From Neocallimastix lanati (nom. inval.) (lineage: Eukaryota > Neocallimastigomycota > Neocallimastigomycetes > Neocallimastigales > Neocallimastigaceae): 64,000 nucleotides of DNA. The notes beneath the pieces are model-generated. The model was given only the letters and a program-made list of their open reading frames with translations, was not told the origin of the DNA and did not search any database. The position numbers were made by a program, and so were the translations under genes. The stretch covers positions 103,968-167,967 of the forward strand of contig JACVTC010000217.1 of assembly GCA_016946835.1 (NCBI GenBank), read 5' to 3'. Of the stretch, positions 27,166-37,701 are shown piece by piece; positions within the stretch are counted from its first letter, which is position 1; each line of letters begins with the position of its first letter.

Positions 27166-27368
27166 CTTTAATATTTAAATACTATGTTTCGAGTTTCGAG
27201 GACGAAAGGACCTTTAACTCTTCATATTCATCGAAACTCCCTGTGGATTAATACAATATAATAATTGCTTGTAAATAAATATTAACTAAATATATTAAAA
27301 ACATTTTTAATACTCTTAATATAATAAATATTATATTTAAAGTCAATTATATTCATATTAATTAAATC
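26331..27368. other. AT-rich intergenic DNA
   Basis: No gene seen. It contains a poly(T) run (27139-27164) followed by a less AT-rich 70-base patch (27178-27250), and an AAT microsatellite at 27055-27083. Confidence 0.5.
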
Positions 27369-28361
27369 TTATTTTGAATATATAGAAATATAATTATCAA
27401 ATGTATTATATGATATTCTAAATAATATTTTATATATTTCTTTTATAAATTCTCCTTTATTAATATATTTGTTATCATAAGAATTAATATAATCTTCTAC
27501 ACTACCAAAACAATTTCCTAAAAAAAAATTAATTTAGTATTGTGTAAAAGAAGGGCACCATATATGTATTAGTAGATATATACATATGCGAAGTCTAAAA
27601 AAAAAAAAATTAATACTATAATAGAAAATATTAATAATACACTATATGGCATGGAATTGTAATAACGATTACTTATTTTCAATAAGAATATTTGTTATTC
27701 TTTTTTATTATAACTGAAAAATAGTCAAACATATTGATATCTCTACAACATTTACTTATTTATTTAAAAAATAATACAAATTTTACACCGAATAACATAA
27801 ATTTATGAATTTATTCATTAGAGACTTGTTATTAAAATATAGTTCAAAAGTTTCATATATGAAATTTAAAAAAAAGATCATACCAATTTGTAAAAAAGAA
27901 AATAAAATTAATTTGTTAAAATATGATGTGTTCATAGACATAATATAAAATAAACTCTACCTATATAATTAATATATCATTATATTAACTAGATTTTCAT
28001 TTAAAATATTAAAACCGAACTATTATATATTTTTAAATTTGTTAAGCTCTCGGGAAATATACTATGGCTATTTTCTTTATATTTTTTTTTTGATATTTAA
28101 TAATTGTTGAAATACATGTTTCATATATTTATTACTGTTAATCATAACATATTGATTACCTGTTAAATCGGTTTTAATAGTATTTACAAGATCTTTTAAT
28201 TTATCATATCCAAGTAAAGGTTCAAACAAGAATAAGTCTTTTTCTTTTATTGCTATATCTTATAATCTATAATGTTCCCAATCTTCATACAATTCTTTAT
28301 AAATAACTTTGATATTTTCTTCATTTTGGGCTTGAAAACATTTTACTAAATTATATTTAAT
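27369..28361 (-). pseudogene. decayed spliced gene fragment, family not recognised
   Basis: Two minus-strand segments look like consecutive exons. The first, 28361-28160, follows an ATATAG acceptor, encodes ...NLVKCFQAQNEENIKVIYKEL..., and has one in-frame TAA after EDWEHYRL. It ends at an ACAG|GTAATC donor in phase 1. The second, 27517-27369, follows a T-rich AG acceptor in the matching phase, encodes NCFGSVEDYINSYDNKYINK..., and ends in TAA. The phase match and coding-like composition argue for a former gene; the in-frame stop and the lack of a clear start argue that it is dead. The 642-base intron is longer than most introns in this window. An alternative is a live gene with different splicing around the stop. 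Confidence 0.4.
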
Positions 28362-29423
28362 CTATATTTTAATTAGTTTAAAATTAATATTTCATATAAA
28401 TATTATAATAAAATAGTATTGGCATTTAAATATTTCTTTAATAAAGTGTTATCAATATATATTAATTGGATAAAGATTTTAAATAAACATATATTCAATT
28501 AATTATTATAGAAAAAATAGGAATGGAAAAATGAATATTTTTAGAATATCAAATTAAGATATACTTAAAAATTAAAACATTTAAGATTCATTTTCTTGAA
28601 TGTATATTGAACATAATAAATAATAAATAGATAAAAATAATAAATAGTAACTAATTAATAAATAGATAAAAATAATAAATAGTAACTAATTAATAAATAA
28701 TCATTATTACACACAAACAATTATAATATAAAAGTACATTACTATATTTGAAATTTCTAATAGAAATTACTAATATATATAATTTAATTTGTTATATTTA
28801 AATAATTATCAATAATATTTATTATTTATTATTTATTATTTAATATTTAATTATTTATTATTTATTATTTAATATTTAATTATTTATTATTTATTATTTA
28901 TTATTTAATTATTTATTATTTATTATTTAATTATTCCTATATAAACTACAAAAATATGAATCATAATATAAATATTAATATTAAATATGATAAAAAATAA
29001 AATAAAATTAATATTTATTGCCCCTAACTATAGCAATAAGTTATTAAATAGTCTAATAATTTATATATATTTCATATTTTAATATAAAAAAGACAATATT
29101 AAGAAGATTCTTACTATACTATATTATAACCTAAACAATTTCCTTATTTAGCAATTAAATTTATTTTTATAAATAACAAGCCAAGAAGCCTTTTTTTATA
29201 GAATATAGTATAATAGAAAATATAGTATAAATAAATATCAATTATATCAATATATAAAATAATATATTAGATTGCATTAAATGATTTATTAAAAAGGGTA
29301 CAAATATTAGAATAAACTTTATATTTGAAGATAATTATCCGTTAATATATATTAAAATATATATATGTAATATATAAAACATTTATTCATAAATAAAAAA
29401 ACAAACTGTTATTTTTAAAAAGA

Positions 29424-29640
29424 ATAATAAAATAAAATAAAATAAAATAAAATAAAATAAAATAAAATAAAATAAAATAAAATAAAATAAAATAAAATAA
29501 AATAAAATAAAATAAAATAAAATAAAATAAAATAAAATAAAATAAAATAAAATAAAATAAAATAAAATAAAATAAAATAAAATAAAATAAAATAAAATAT
29601 AATAAAATATAATATAATAAAATAAAATAAATAATTGAAA
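29424..29640. repeat. AAAAT/TAAAA pentanucleotide microsatellite
   Basis: About 35 near-perfect pentamers, degrading to the right. Its period of five makes every frame read as FYFIL-type repeats on the minus strand, which produces a false open frame. Confidence 0.95.
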
Positions 29641-32600
29641 TATGAATATAAAATAAAATTAAATAAAATAAATAGTAGAATATTAAATATAAAGCATATA
29701 TTGAATAAAATATAATAAAAAATGAGTTTTAAAGAATTTAAAAACAAATAATAGTAATGGAAAAATAATCTAAAAATTATTATTATTCATTATATAATAT
29801 GAAATGAAACAGTTAATAATGTCAATTGCCAGAAAATCTCTAAATTATTATTATTGTGATAATTAATAATAAATATATTACTTTATATTGTGGAATAGTT
29901 TAGAATATATTGAAAGTTTTAGCAATTCAATTTATAAATTTAATACTTAATAATGACTAATAACTATAATTATTAAATTAAGTATGAGTTAACTTTAAAC
30001 AAATTATAACTTGATAGATGTTTATGTAAACAAATAGGTAATAATTAATTATTAATAAAAATAATTCATTTGATTTCAATAATTACTATAAATTAATAAT
30101 ATTTCATATTATTCCTTACTTAGCATTATAGTAATTACTTATTCTTTTAATTTATATATCTTCTGTTATTTTATGGGAAAAAAAAAATAGAATAATTTTA
30201 TATACAATAATTATTAATAATTTTATATTTATATTTACTATATAAACTTTTTTATTTATCAATATTTATTTTGAATTTTCATTCATATTTATTCATATTT
30301 ACATTTATATATTTATTATATTATATTATATTATTATTAGCTTTTATCTATGATTCTTTTTCGTCAATCATTTATATTCTTGGTACATCAAATGATCAAA
30401 TTCTTTATATATTACTTTAATTATAAAAAGAAGTCATTAAAATGTAATATTAAAAAATTAATTATAAATATATATATTAAATGAAAAGCGATTATATTAC
30501 AATATATGATTACAATATACAGATAAAGTAATTTTTTATCATTATATATATATTTTTTAATATAAAAATTTATAATAATCTTAATGAAAAAAAAATTAAT
30601 AATAAAACAGATGAAAAACAGATGTAATAAAAAAATAAACAGAAGAAAAATGAATAAAAATTTATACTTAAAAAAAAAAAATAATAATAAAAAAGTAATA
30701 ACTAATTGTTTTAATATTATATGTTAAATAATTCTTTTTACTATTTACTTATTAAATATTATATTTACAAAAAGCTCTATAATTAAAATAATAACTCAAA
30801 TCATTAAAAAAAAAAGAATTAGATAAATTATTTTTTTTTTAAAACAAAATTTATAATTTATAAGAATAAATAGTTATTAATTATTTTTTTTAACTAATTA
30901 AGATAAATCAATTTCATTAGAATATCCAATAAGTTTTATAATAAACAAACATAAATTTTTACACAAACTTTTTAATTATATCAGGTATTTTACTTGTGGC
31001 TTGATTTATATAAAAATTTATAGAATGAAATTTGAAATAGTAAAATTCTTTTCAACATTTACAAAAATAAATAAGTAAATTAATTACAATAATTATTAAA
31101 TTATATATATATATTAATAAAAGAAAAATTAAGAATATATTTATTATTATAAAAATAATAACTACAATATAAGTATAATTAGTTAATTGTACAATCATAT
31201 ATATATTAATAATAATTATAAGGTATAAGAAATAATAAAACCATTTAAAATATAAATTAATAGTATGTAATATAAATAATCAATGTAAAAGACATTTATT
31301 TAGTAATTATTAACGTTTTATTTTTTATAAGCCCAATTGTTTAGTAATGTGACATATTCATTAATAATAAAATAAAAATATTAACTTAATCCATTTATTA
31401 CTACAGTTACTTATATAATTTATATAGAATTAAATTAATATATTTATATTTATATATCATTTATTTTATGAGGTTTATTTATTTTAAATAAAAAAAATTA
31501 ATAATACAACACCTAATTTGTTTGAATAATAATATTTATACCATGATTTGAATTTATTAATTTTGTAGATATTTATTTATTATTTATCATAATATACTTA
31601 AATTTGTTGAAAAAAAAAAAAAAAAAAACATTTATAATAATCGTTTCTATTATAATAATATATTATAATAATGAAAATATATAATAATCTATAATATTTA
31701 AAGAACCTGATTAAGTTATTTTATTATTATTAGTATTTTTTTTTAAATTAGGATAAAATTATCGATCTTTAATTTTAATAATAATAAAAAATAATTTTCT
31801 TTGAGATTTAACTATTAATATAAAAAGTAAAAATCTAGTAGTAACTAATAAATTATTAAGAATTAAAATAATAATAATTAAAAAAAAAGTAAAATATTTT
31901 TTAAATCAAATAACGATAAACTAAATCCATATATATTATAAAGTGGCTTGTTGTATCATATTAATAAGTATATTATCATGCGTATCAAAGTTGTATTGAA
32001 ATATGTTCAAACTTTTTAATTTTTTAAAGATTTCACAAATTTTCATTTATTGCCAAATAAAATAAATAAATAAATGGAATAATTTATATATATCAAGTTG
32101 TATAAGAAGATAATTATTTCTAATGTTTATTCTGTAATAAATGTAAACATTTCAAATAAAGTATAAAATTTATTTATTTATTTATTATTATCTATACTGT
32201 ATAACATAACTAAATATATATAAATATTAGTTTTTATTACATACATATTATATATAATAAATATAATTTATTATTTATATATATATAGATTACATTATAA
32301 ACAAATTAATTATTTTACTATGATTTAATGAGCCTTTTGGTTTTAATTTTTGTAATAATCCTTATTTTATTTAATAATTTTATTTACTTGTATTTATTTA
32401 CATAAAGTAATACTTTTATAAAATATTAATATTTTATAAAAATTAAAATATTTAATAGGAATAATCTATTTATTCCAAATTAAATAATAGGCAATTAAAA
32501 TATTATAATATTAATTAATATTAATTATATATATAAATTATATTAAAATATAAAATACGCCACCTAAATGATAATAAAATAATTCAATAAAATATATTTA

Positions 32601-33203
32601 AATTTAAAAGATTCATTTAAATAACATATATATATAAATGTAATGTAAATTGAAAATAAAGTTTTTTTTTGATCATTTATTATAATAATTCGTTACGTGT
32701 ATAAACCAATTATCCAACATTTACAAAATTATTCATTAATTGTATTACAATCTGTATAATATATTTTTTAATTTATTTATTTATTTTATAATCGAGTTTC
32801 TAAAAGTAAGAAAAATTTAAAAGAATAAAATTTTTATATAATAAAAATATAATTATTATTTATTTAAAATTTATAAAGTACAATATAATTATTATCTTTA
32901 ATTATGCATTAATATTATCAATATATTATCATTATTACTACATGCATAATAAATTCTTTAATAGTATATACGTTATTTCATTATAATAAATATATATTAA
33001 TTATAATAAATATATATTATTAAAATATATAATAAGTATATATTATATGTATAACGGCTTTTAATAAATAACTTTATTTTTTATTGTTTAATAAGCATAT
33101 TTAGTCAATTTACTGGATGGCTGTTCCTTTTTGCTTTATCAAGTGTTTCATAAATTTCTTTGGAGGAAGTAGTAAATAAATAAATTAAAAAAAAAAAAAA
33201 AAG

Positions 33204-33211
33204 TATAAAAG
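33204..33211 (+). promoter_or_regulatory. candidate TATA box
   Basis: TATAAAAG lies 74 bases before the ATG at 33278 and just after a poly(A) run. Position and sequence fit a core promoter for the small-protein gene; in such AT-rich DNA a chance match is possible. Confidence 0.4.
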
Positions 33212-33277
33212 AAAAAAAAATTGGCCCAAAAATTTTTATCTTCAGATTTTATTTTAAAATCAGAAAGTAATTACAAA

Positions 33278-33649
33278 ATGTACAATCAAGATTTCAACAA
33301 CAACTTCGGAGCTCAACAAGAACAATTCAATGACGATGATGAATACGTCTACATCACCGATGATGAAGGTGATTACCTTGAAGATGAAAATGGTGAAATT
33401 ATTTCTCTTCAAGAAGCTAACTCTCGTGGTTTAATTAGTCAAGTTGACGAATCTGACCGTGGTCTTAACTTCCAAAACCTTTCCACCAAGCAAATGCTTC
33501 TTGGTGCTGCTGCCATTGCTGCTGCCGGTCTTGTTGCTGGTGGTGGTGCCTACGTTATTAACAAACAACTTAAGAAGAAGAAGAGAGTTAAGAAGAGTGA
33601 ACTTAACGGTCAACAACAAGCTGCTACTAACCAACAACGTGGTTTCTAA
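33278..33649 (+). CDS. small acidic/membrane/lysine-cluster protein A (123 aa), paralogue of 35296-35877
   Basis: The ATG at 33278 is chosen because the upstream extension has no ATG in frame, and because the related gene also begins MY. Layout: an Asn/Gln-rich start; an acidic motif at ~19-40 with YVYITDDEGDYLEDENG; then a LQEANSRGL segment; one hydrophobic Ala/Gly-rich helix (~73-95, MLLGAAAIAAAGLVAGGG); a lysine cluster (96-106, KQLKKKKRVKK); and a Gln-rich tail. Its partner 1.6 kb downstream shares the acidic motif, RGL, the hydrophobic helix and KQLKKKKKVKK in the same order. The basic cluster straight after the helix predicts a single-pass protein with a cytosolic C-terminus by the positive-inside rule. 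Base composition is less AT-rich, suggesting good expression. Family not recognised. Confidence 0.85.
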   Translation: MYNQDFNNNFGAQQEQFNDDDEYVYITDDEGDYLEDENGEIISLQEANSRGLISQVDESDRGLNFQNLSTKQMLLGAAAIAAAGLVAGGGAYVINKQLKKKKRVKKSELNGQQQAATNQQRGF

Positions 33650-35295
33650 GTTAGTTATTAAAATCTACTAGAAATTGAAAATAATTTCAATAAAATTAAT
33701 ATTTCGTAATAAAAGTCGAAATTTTATTGTATTTGTAAAAAAATAAATAAATAAGTAAATTACTATTTATTTCTATTTTTTATACTTATGTGCAAAATTT
33801 AATTAAACGGTATTATGATATTAAAAAAATATCATAATTGCAAGCATTTAATCATAAAAAAAAAAACGTAAATAAACATTAATATTGAAAAATAATTTAT
33901 TCAAGTGTTTTTTGAAATGAAAATAATTTATAGTGTGATTATGTGTAATTTGGAGTTATGGAAATAAAAAATATAATCTTTATTATGTTCAATAATAATT
34001 TGAAGAAGAAAAGCATGTAGTGAATTTAGATAAAGAAAGTTTTTATTTATATTTTTAATACTATTTTTTATTACTATTTAAATTATGTTTTTAGAGTTAT
34101 CAAGTAGAAAATGATTTTAAAGAGGGAATATTACTTATGATATATAATATTATTGTTTTATTATTTGTATAGATTTATAGATTTACTATATATAATATTT
34201 AGTCTTAAATATTTAATATAGTAAATAATTTTATTGTTTTAAATTTATTTTTTATTAAAAAAAAAAAAGACTACTAATAAATTATTGAATATATTAAGAC
34301 ACAATTATAATTTACAGTTTTATTAAATAAAAAGTTCGAAGTAGTAAAAATATTATTTGGTAGAATATAAAGAATTAGAGATTTATTAATTATTCATACA
34401 ATTAATAAATGAATAAATAAATAAAGTTCCCAATAATTGCGGCTATAATAAAAAAATTAGATATTTATTATTTATATTATTTATATTAGATAAATTATAT
34501 AAATAATAACACTTTAAAGTATTTTTATAATAAATATTAAATGAATATATATATATAATAATATATATAAAAATATTTAAATATTATAACAAATTTATTT
34601 ATATGCTTATTTCTATTAATTTACAGATAATACATATATTGATTTTATTAATACTTTTTTAATAATGATCGTTATTATTTTTTTTATTTTATTTTTTGAA
34701 ACATTTATTTCTTATAATATTATATAAACTAATGTTAATATTAAAAAAAAATCATATCTGCTTAGAGTTTTTCCATAATATAATTACAATATATATATTA
34801 TTATAATTACTAAAATATATTATATGTAAATTTTTATATTTCATCATAAATATATATTGGTTGTTAATGTTTGATAAATTGAACAATAATTTATTGATAT
34901 TTTATCCTTAAATTCTTAATTATATTAAAAACTATATTAAAAAAAATGGCAGTTCTTTTTTTTTTATTATTTTTAATTTATAATTGTTATAAATATAATT
35001 TTTATCTTTATTTATTTATTTATATTGATTAATATATAATAAACATATTATAATTATAATAGTTTTTATTTTTTTTCTTTCCAAATATTATATATATTTA
35101 ATATATATAATTCTTAAATCATTTGTTTAAATTATTTGTTTTATTAATATTTATATATTATGGATAAAAATATATATAAATAATAAAAACTGTCAAAAAA
35201 TTTTTTACTTTATTTATTTTATTTTTTTTTTGTTTTTAATTATCATTTTATTATTATTATTATTTTTTTTTAAAAACAAAGAAATTTAATTCAAT
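33650..35295. other. spacer between the two paralogues, with a LINE tail copy
   Basis: No gene seen. Mostly A/T-rich; bases 34401-34449 match another segment at 51353-51405 and look like a LINE 3' end. Confidence 0.5.
34401..34449 (+). repeat. LINE 3'-end-like segment
   Basis: It shares ATTAATAAATGAAT...AAAGTTC.CAATAATTGCGGCT with 51353-51405, which lies downstream of a LINE coding remnant. Both are followed by A-rich sequence. It is interpreted as a severely 5'-truncated retrotransposon copy. Confidence 0.55.
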
Positions 35296-35877
35296 ATGTA
35301 TCAAATGCCACGTCCAGGAGGATTCCCAGGAGGAGGATATCCACCACCAGGCGGTCCAGGAGGTTTTGGAGCTCCAGGTTTTCCACCACCAGGCGGTCCA
35401 GGAGGTTATGGAGCTCCAGGTGGATACAATAACTTTGAAAATAATGATGATGATAGTGAATATGAATATATTACTGATGATGATGGTGACTACATTGAAG
35501 ATGAAGATGGTACCATTTTAACTCCACAACAAGCTCAAGAAAGAGGTTTACTTGCTCCAGCTGATGGTGAACGTGGTATCGGTAAGAAACTTTTAATTGG
35601 TGGTGCTATTCTTGGTGGTGTCTGGATGCTTAGAAAACAACTAAAGAAAAAGAAGAAGGTTAAGAAGCAAAAACAAAATCAATACCCTGGTCAATATGGT
35701 ACTGGTTATAAAAGAAACGGTCCACCAGGTGGTCCTGGATTCGGTGGACCACAAGGAGGTTTCGGTGGACCACCAGGTGGTTATGGCCGTCCAGGTGGTT
35801 TTGGAGGTCCAGGTTTCGGTGGACCACAAGGAGGTTTTGGAGGACCACAAGGTGGTTATGGTCGTCCAGGTTGGTGA
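35296..35877 (+). CDS. small Gly/Pro-rich acidic/membrane/lysine-cluster protein B (193 aa), paralogue of 33278-33649
   Basis: Intronless, ATG to TGA. Residues 1-44 are Pro/Gly repeats (GGFGAPGFPPPGGPGGYGAP type). Residues ~47-73 carry the shared acidic motif with EYEYITDDDGDYIEDEDG. RGL follows at ~83-85, then a short hydrophobic segment (~98-112, LLIGGAILGGVWML), then RKQLKKKKKVKKQK. Residues ~140-193 are GGPGFGGPQGGFGG-type repeats ending in GYGRPGW. The core matches protein A in order and spacing, so one arose from the other, with Gly/Pro-rich arms gained or lost. Such arms suggest flexible or self-associating extensions. I do not recognise the family and give no function. The opposite-strand open frames here are shadows of the repeats. 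Confidence 0.85.
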   Translation: MYQMPRPGGFPGGGYPPPGGPGGFGAPGFPPPGGPGGYGAPGGYNNFENNDDDSEYEYITDDDGDYIEDEDGTILTPQQAQERGLLAPADGERGIGKKLLIGGAILGGVWMLRKQLKKKKKVKKQKQNQYPGQYGTGYKRNGPPGGPGFGGPQGGFGGPPGGYGRPGGFGGPGFGGPQGGFGGPQGGYGRPGW

Positions 35878-36055
35878 ACAACTTAAAAAATAAAAAAAAA
35901 AGGAAATATGTAATTCTTATTTGATATTATTAATTACTCAAAAAATAAAAAAATTTTTTTTTGATTAATTAGATATATAAAAAATATTTTTATATATAAT
36001 TTTTTTTTTGATTATATTATTTATTTTTGATTTAGATCATTAAAGCGTTTTTACA

Positions 36056-36087
<32 letters not shown>

Positions 36088-36327
36088 TATAATAAATGAA
36101 TAATAAATGTAATTAAACATAATAATATATATATTAATAGTAATAAAAAAAAAATAAAATAAAATAAAATATAATTATTTATAAATAACTAAATAAACAA
36201 AAAAAAAAAAAGAAAAAAATTAAATTGAAATTGATATTATATTTAACATTTAAAGTGTTGTATAATTATTTATTATTATCATTTTAATATATGTATATAT
36301 ATATTTATAGCTCTATAAATTTAATTA

Positions 36328-36374
<47 letters not shown>

Positions 36375-36439
36375 TATTATTGGTTTATTTTAAAAATTTT
36401 AAAGATAATTAAATTTAAAGTGATTTATTTATAAACATT
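35878..36439. other. AT-rich intergenic DNA
   Basis: The 3' flank of protein B, followed by A/T runs and a long poly(T) tract at ~36331-36372. No gene seen. Confidence 0.5.
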
Positions 36440-36767
36440 GCTATTGGCCAGCAATGGTCTTTGTTCAATAGGTTCAAATCGAATCGTACTACTACTACCA
36501 AAAGCGTCAATGCTGAAGAAACAGTAAAACAGGCCAGCAGGGCTAGCGTAACCAATGAAGATCATAATTTTGTATCTTAAAATTATGATTAACATTGCGA
36601 AGTCAAAATTAATTATTATACCTCAGTATAATAATGCCCTTGTGAAGTCTTACAAATATTAATTAAATGAAACTAGAATATATTATACCATTATTTTATT
36701 TTATTTTGTGTTTTATTTTTGTTTATTTTTTTTTATCTTTTTTTTATTATTTTATTACATGTATTTT
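36440..36767 (+). mobile_element. older LINE 3' end, interrupted by the full-length LINE
   Basis: Bases 36456-36581 read LFNRFKSNRTTTTKSVNAEE... in one frame, matching the C-terminal TKSV(D/N) region of the intact LINE protein. This is followed by a T-rich 3' region up to 36767. The matching continuation (an AATAAAG-containing 3' end plus poly(A)) lies beyond the inserted element at 41975-42041, so the older copy was split by the newer insertion. Confidence 0.65.
36754..36767 (+). repeat. target-site duplication, left copy
   Basis: ATTACATGTATTTT here is identical to 41961-41974, just after the poly(A) of the full-length LINE. This marks the element's 5' boundary at 36768. The first A of the right copy could belong to the poly(A), so the duplication is 13 or 14 bases. 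Confidence 0.85.
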
Positions 36768-37064
36768 CCCCAATGATGTGGACTGTTTTTCCAGGTCCAT
36801 GGAGGGTTGATGGAAAAGGAATAACCTATATCAGGTGTACTAATTACAGCTTTCTGTGATTCTGATGATAATCGATGGTTATCCTTTCTAAAGTGGCTTC
36901 TAGTACGAAGAGTGAAAACTGGAATACTGGAAGACTGTAGAAAGTGAACCTGATGTTTTATATTGTTTTAAACTGGATATGTAGTAACATTGGAGTTGTA
37001 TAATTAATAATATCATGTAGTTTCTACATATTATCATTGTAATGAATCTATTGTATTTTTTACT

Positions 37065-37215
37065 TTAGCATTATTTCGTATATGTATTTTTCTATAGTAT
37101 TATTTATACTTTCATGTAGCTATTGTAAAATGGAAATGTAGGAGATTGATTCACTCCAAAGCTTGTGTTTAAGACATTATTTAACGGATGGGAATCTTTT
37201 TTATAGTCTTTCTCT
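37065..37215 (+). repeat. LINE 5'-UTR segment, copy 1 of 2
   Basis: About 150 bases (TTTACTTTAGCATTATTTCG... through AATGTAGGAGATTGATTCACTC... to ATTTAACGGATGGGAAT) recur at 43562-43720 with few differences. Here they lie inside the 5' untranslated region of the full-length LINE. Confidence 0.8.
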
Positions 37216-37701
37216 ACTAATATTTTTTCTTTTTAAATATACTTTTAGCTAATTTATGATTATTCAACAGAAAATTTTTAACATCTTAAAGCGCTTTATT
37301 AATTGAAAGAATTACAATCATTCAAAAGATAAAAAGAAACAATTATTCATTTTTACAGTATATACAAGTAATTTTGTATCAATAAATTACTAACCCTTGA
37401 GTAAATTTATAAATATTATATCAGTTATACAGGATAAAATCAATTATTTACAAAATCTAAAATCTATTCAATCATCAAGAACAATTTTATATTTCAAGCT
37501 TTCAAATATTCAACACCAATATTTTTTTTTTTTTTTTTACTATTTAAAGAGAATTTACTTTCTCTTTTATTTTTTAATTTATTTTATTACATATATATTT
37601 ATAAAAAAAAAAAAAAAAAAAAATTTTTTATCTATTTTTTTTATTATTTTTATTATTTTTATTTTATTCTTCTTTTATTTTATTTTTTAGGCTTTCTTGA
37701 T

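Larger units (their letters stand above)
28362..33277. other. 4.9 kb AT-rich region without a confident gene
   Basis: No frame with coding character seen. It contains TTATTTA repeats near 28810-28935, duplicated ATAAATAG(A/T)... units near 28617-28700, and the AAAAT pentamer tract at 29424-29640. It ends in the promoter region of the gene at 33278. Confidence 0.5.

Noticed and set aside
36446-36480. TTGGCCAGCAATGG...GGTTCAAATCG resembling A and B boxes of a tRNA
   Set aside because: Box spacing is too short for a tRNA, and the same bases read as LINE C-terminal protein matching other copies.
37397-37690. 97-residue open frame before the LINE coding region
   Set aside because: Low complexity Phe/Ile/Lys, lies in the LINE 5' untranslated region, and shows no match to LINE ORF1 proteins.
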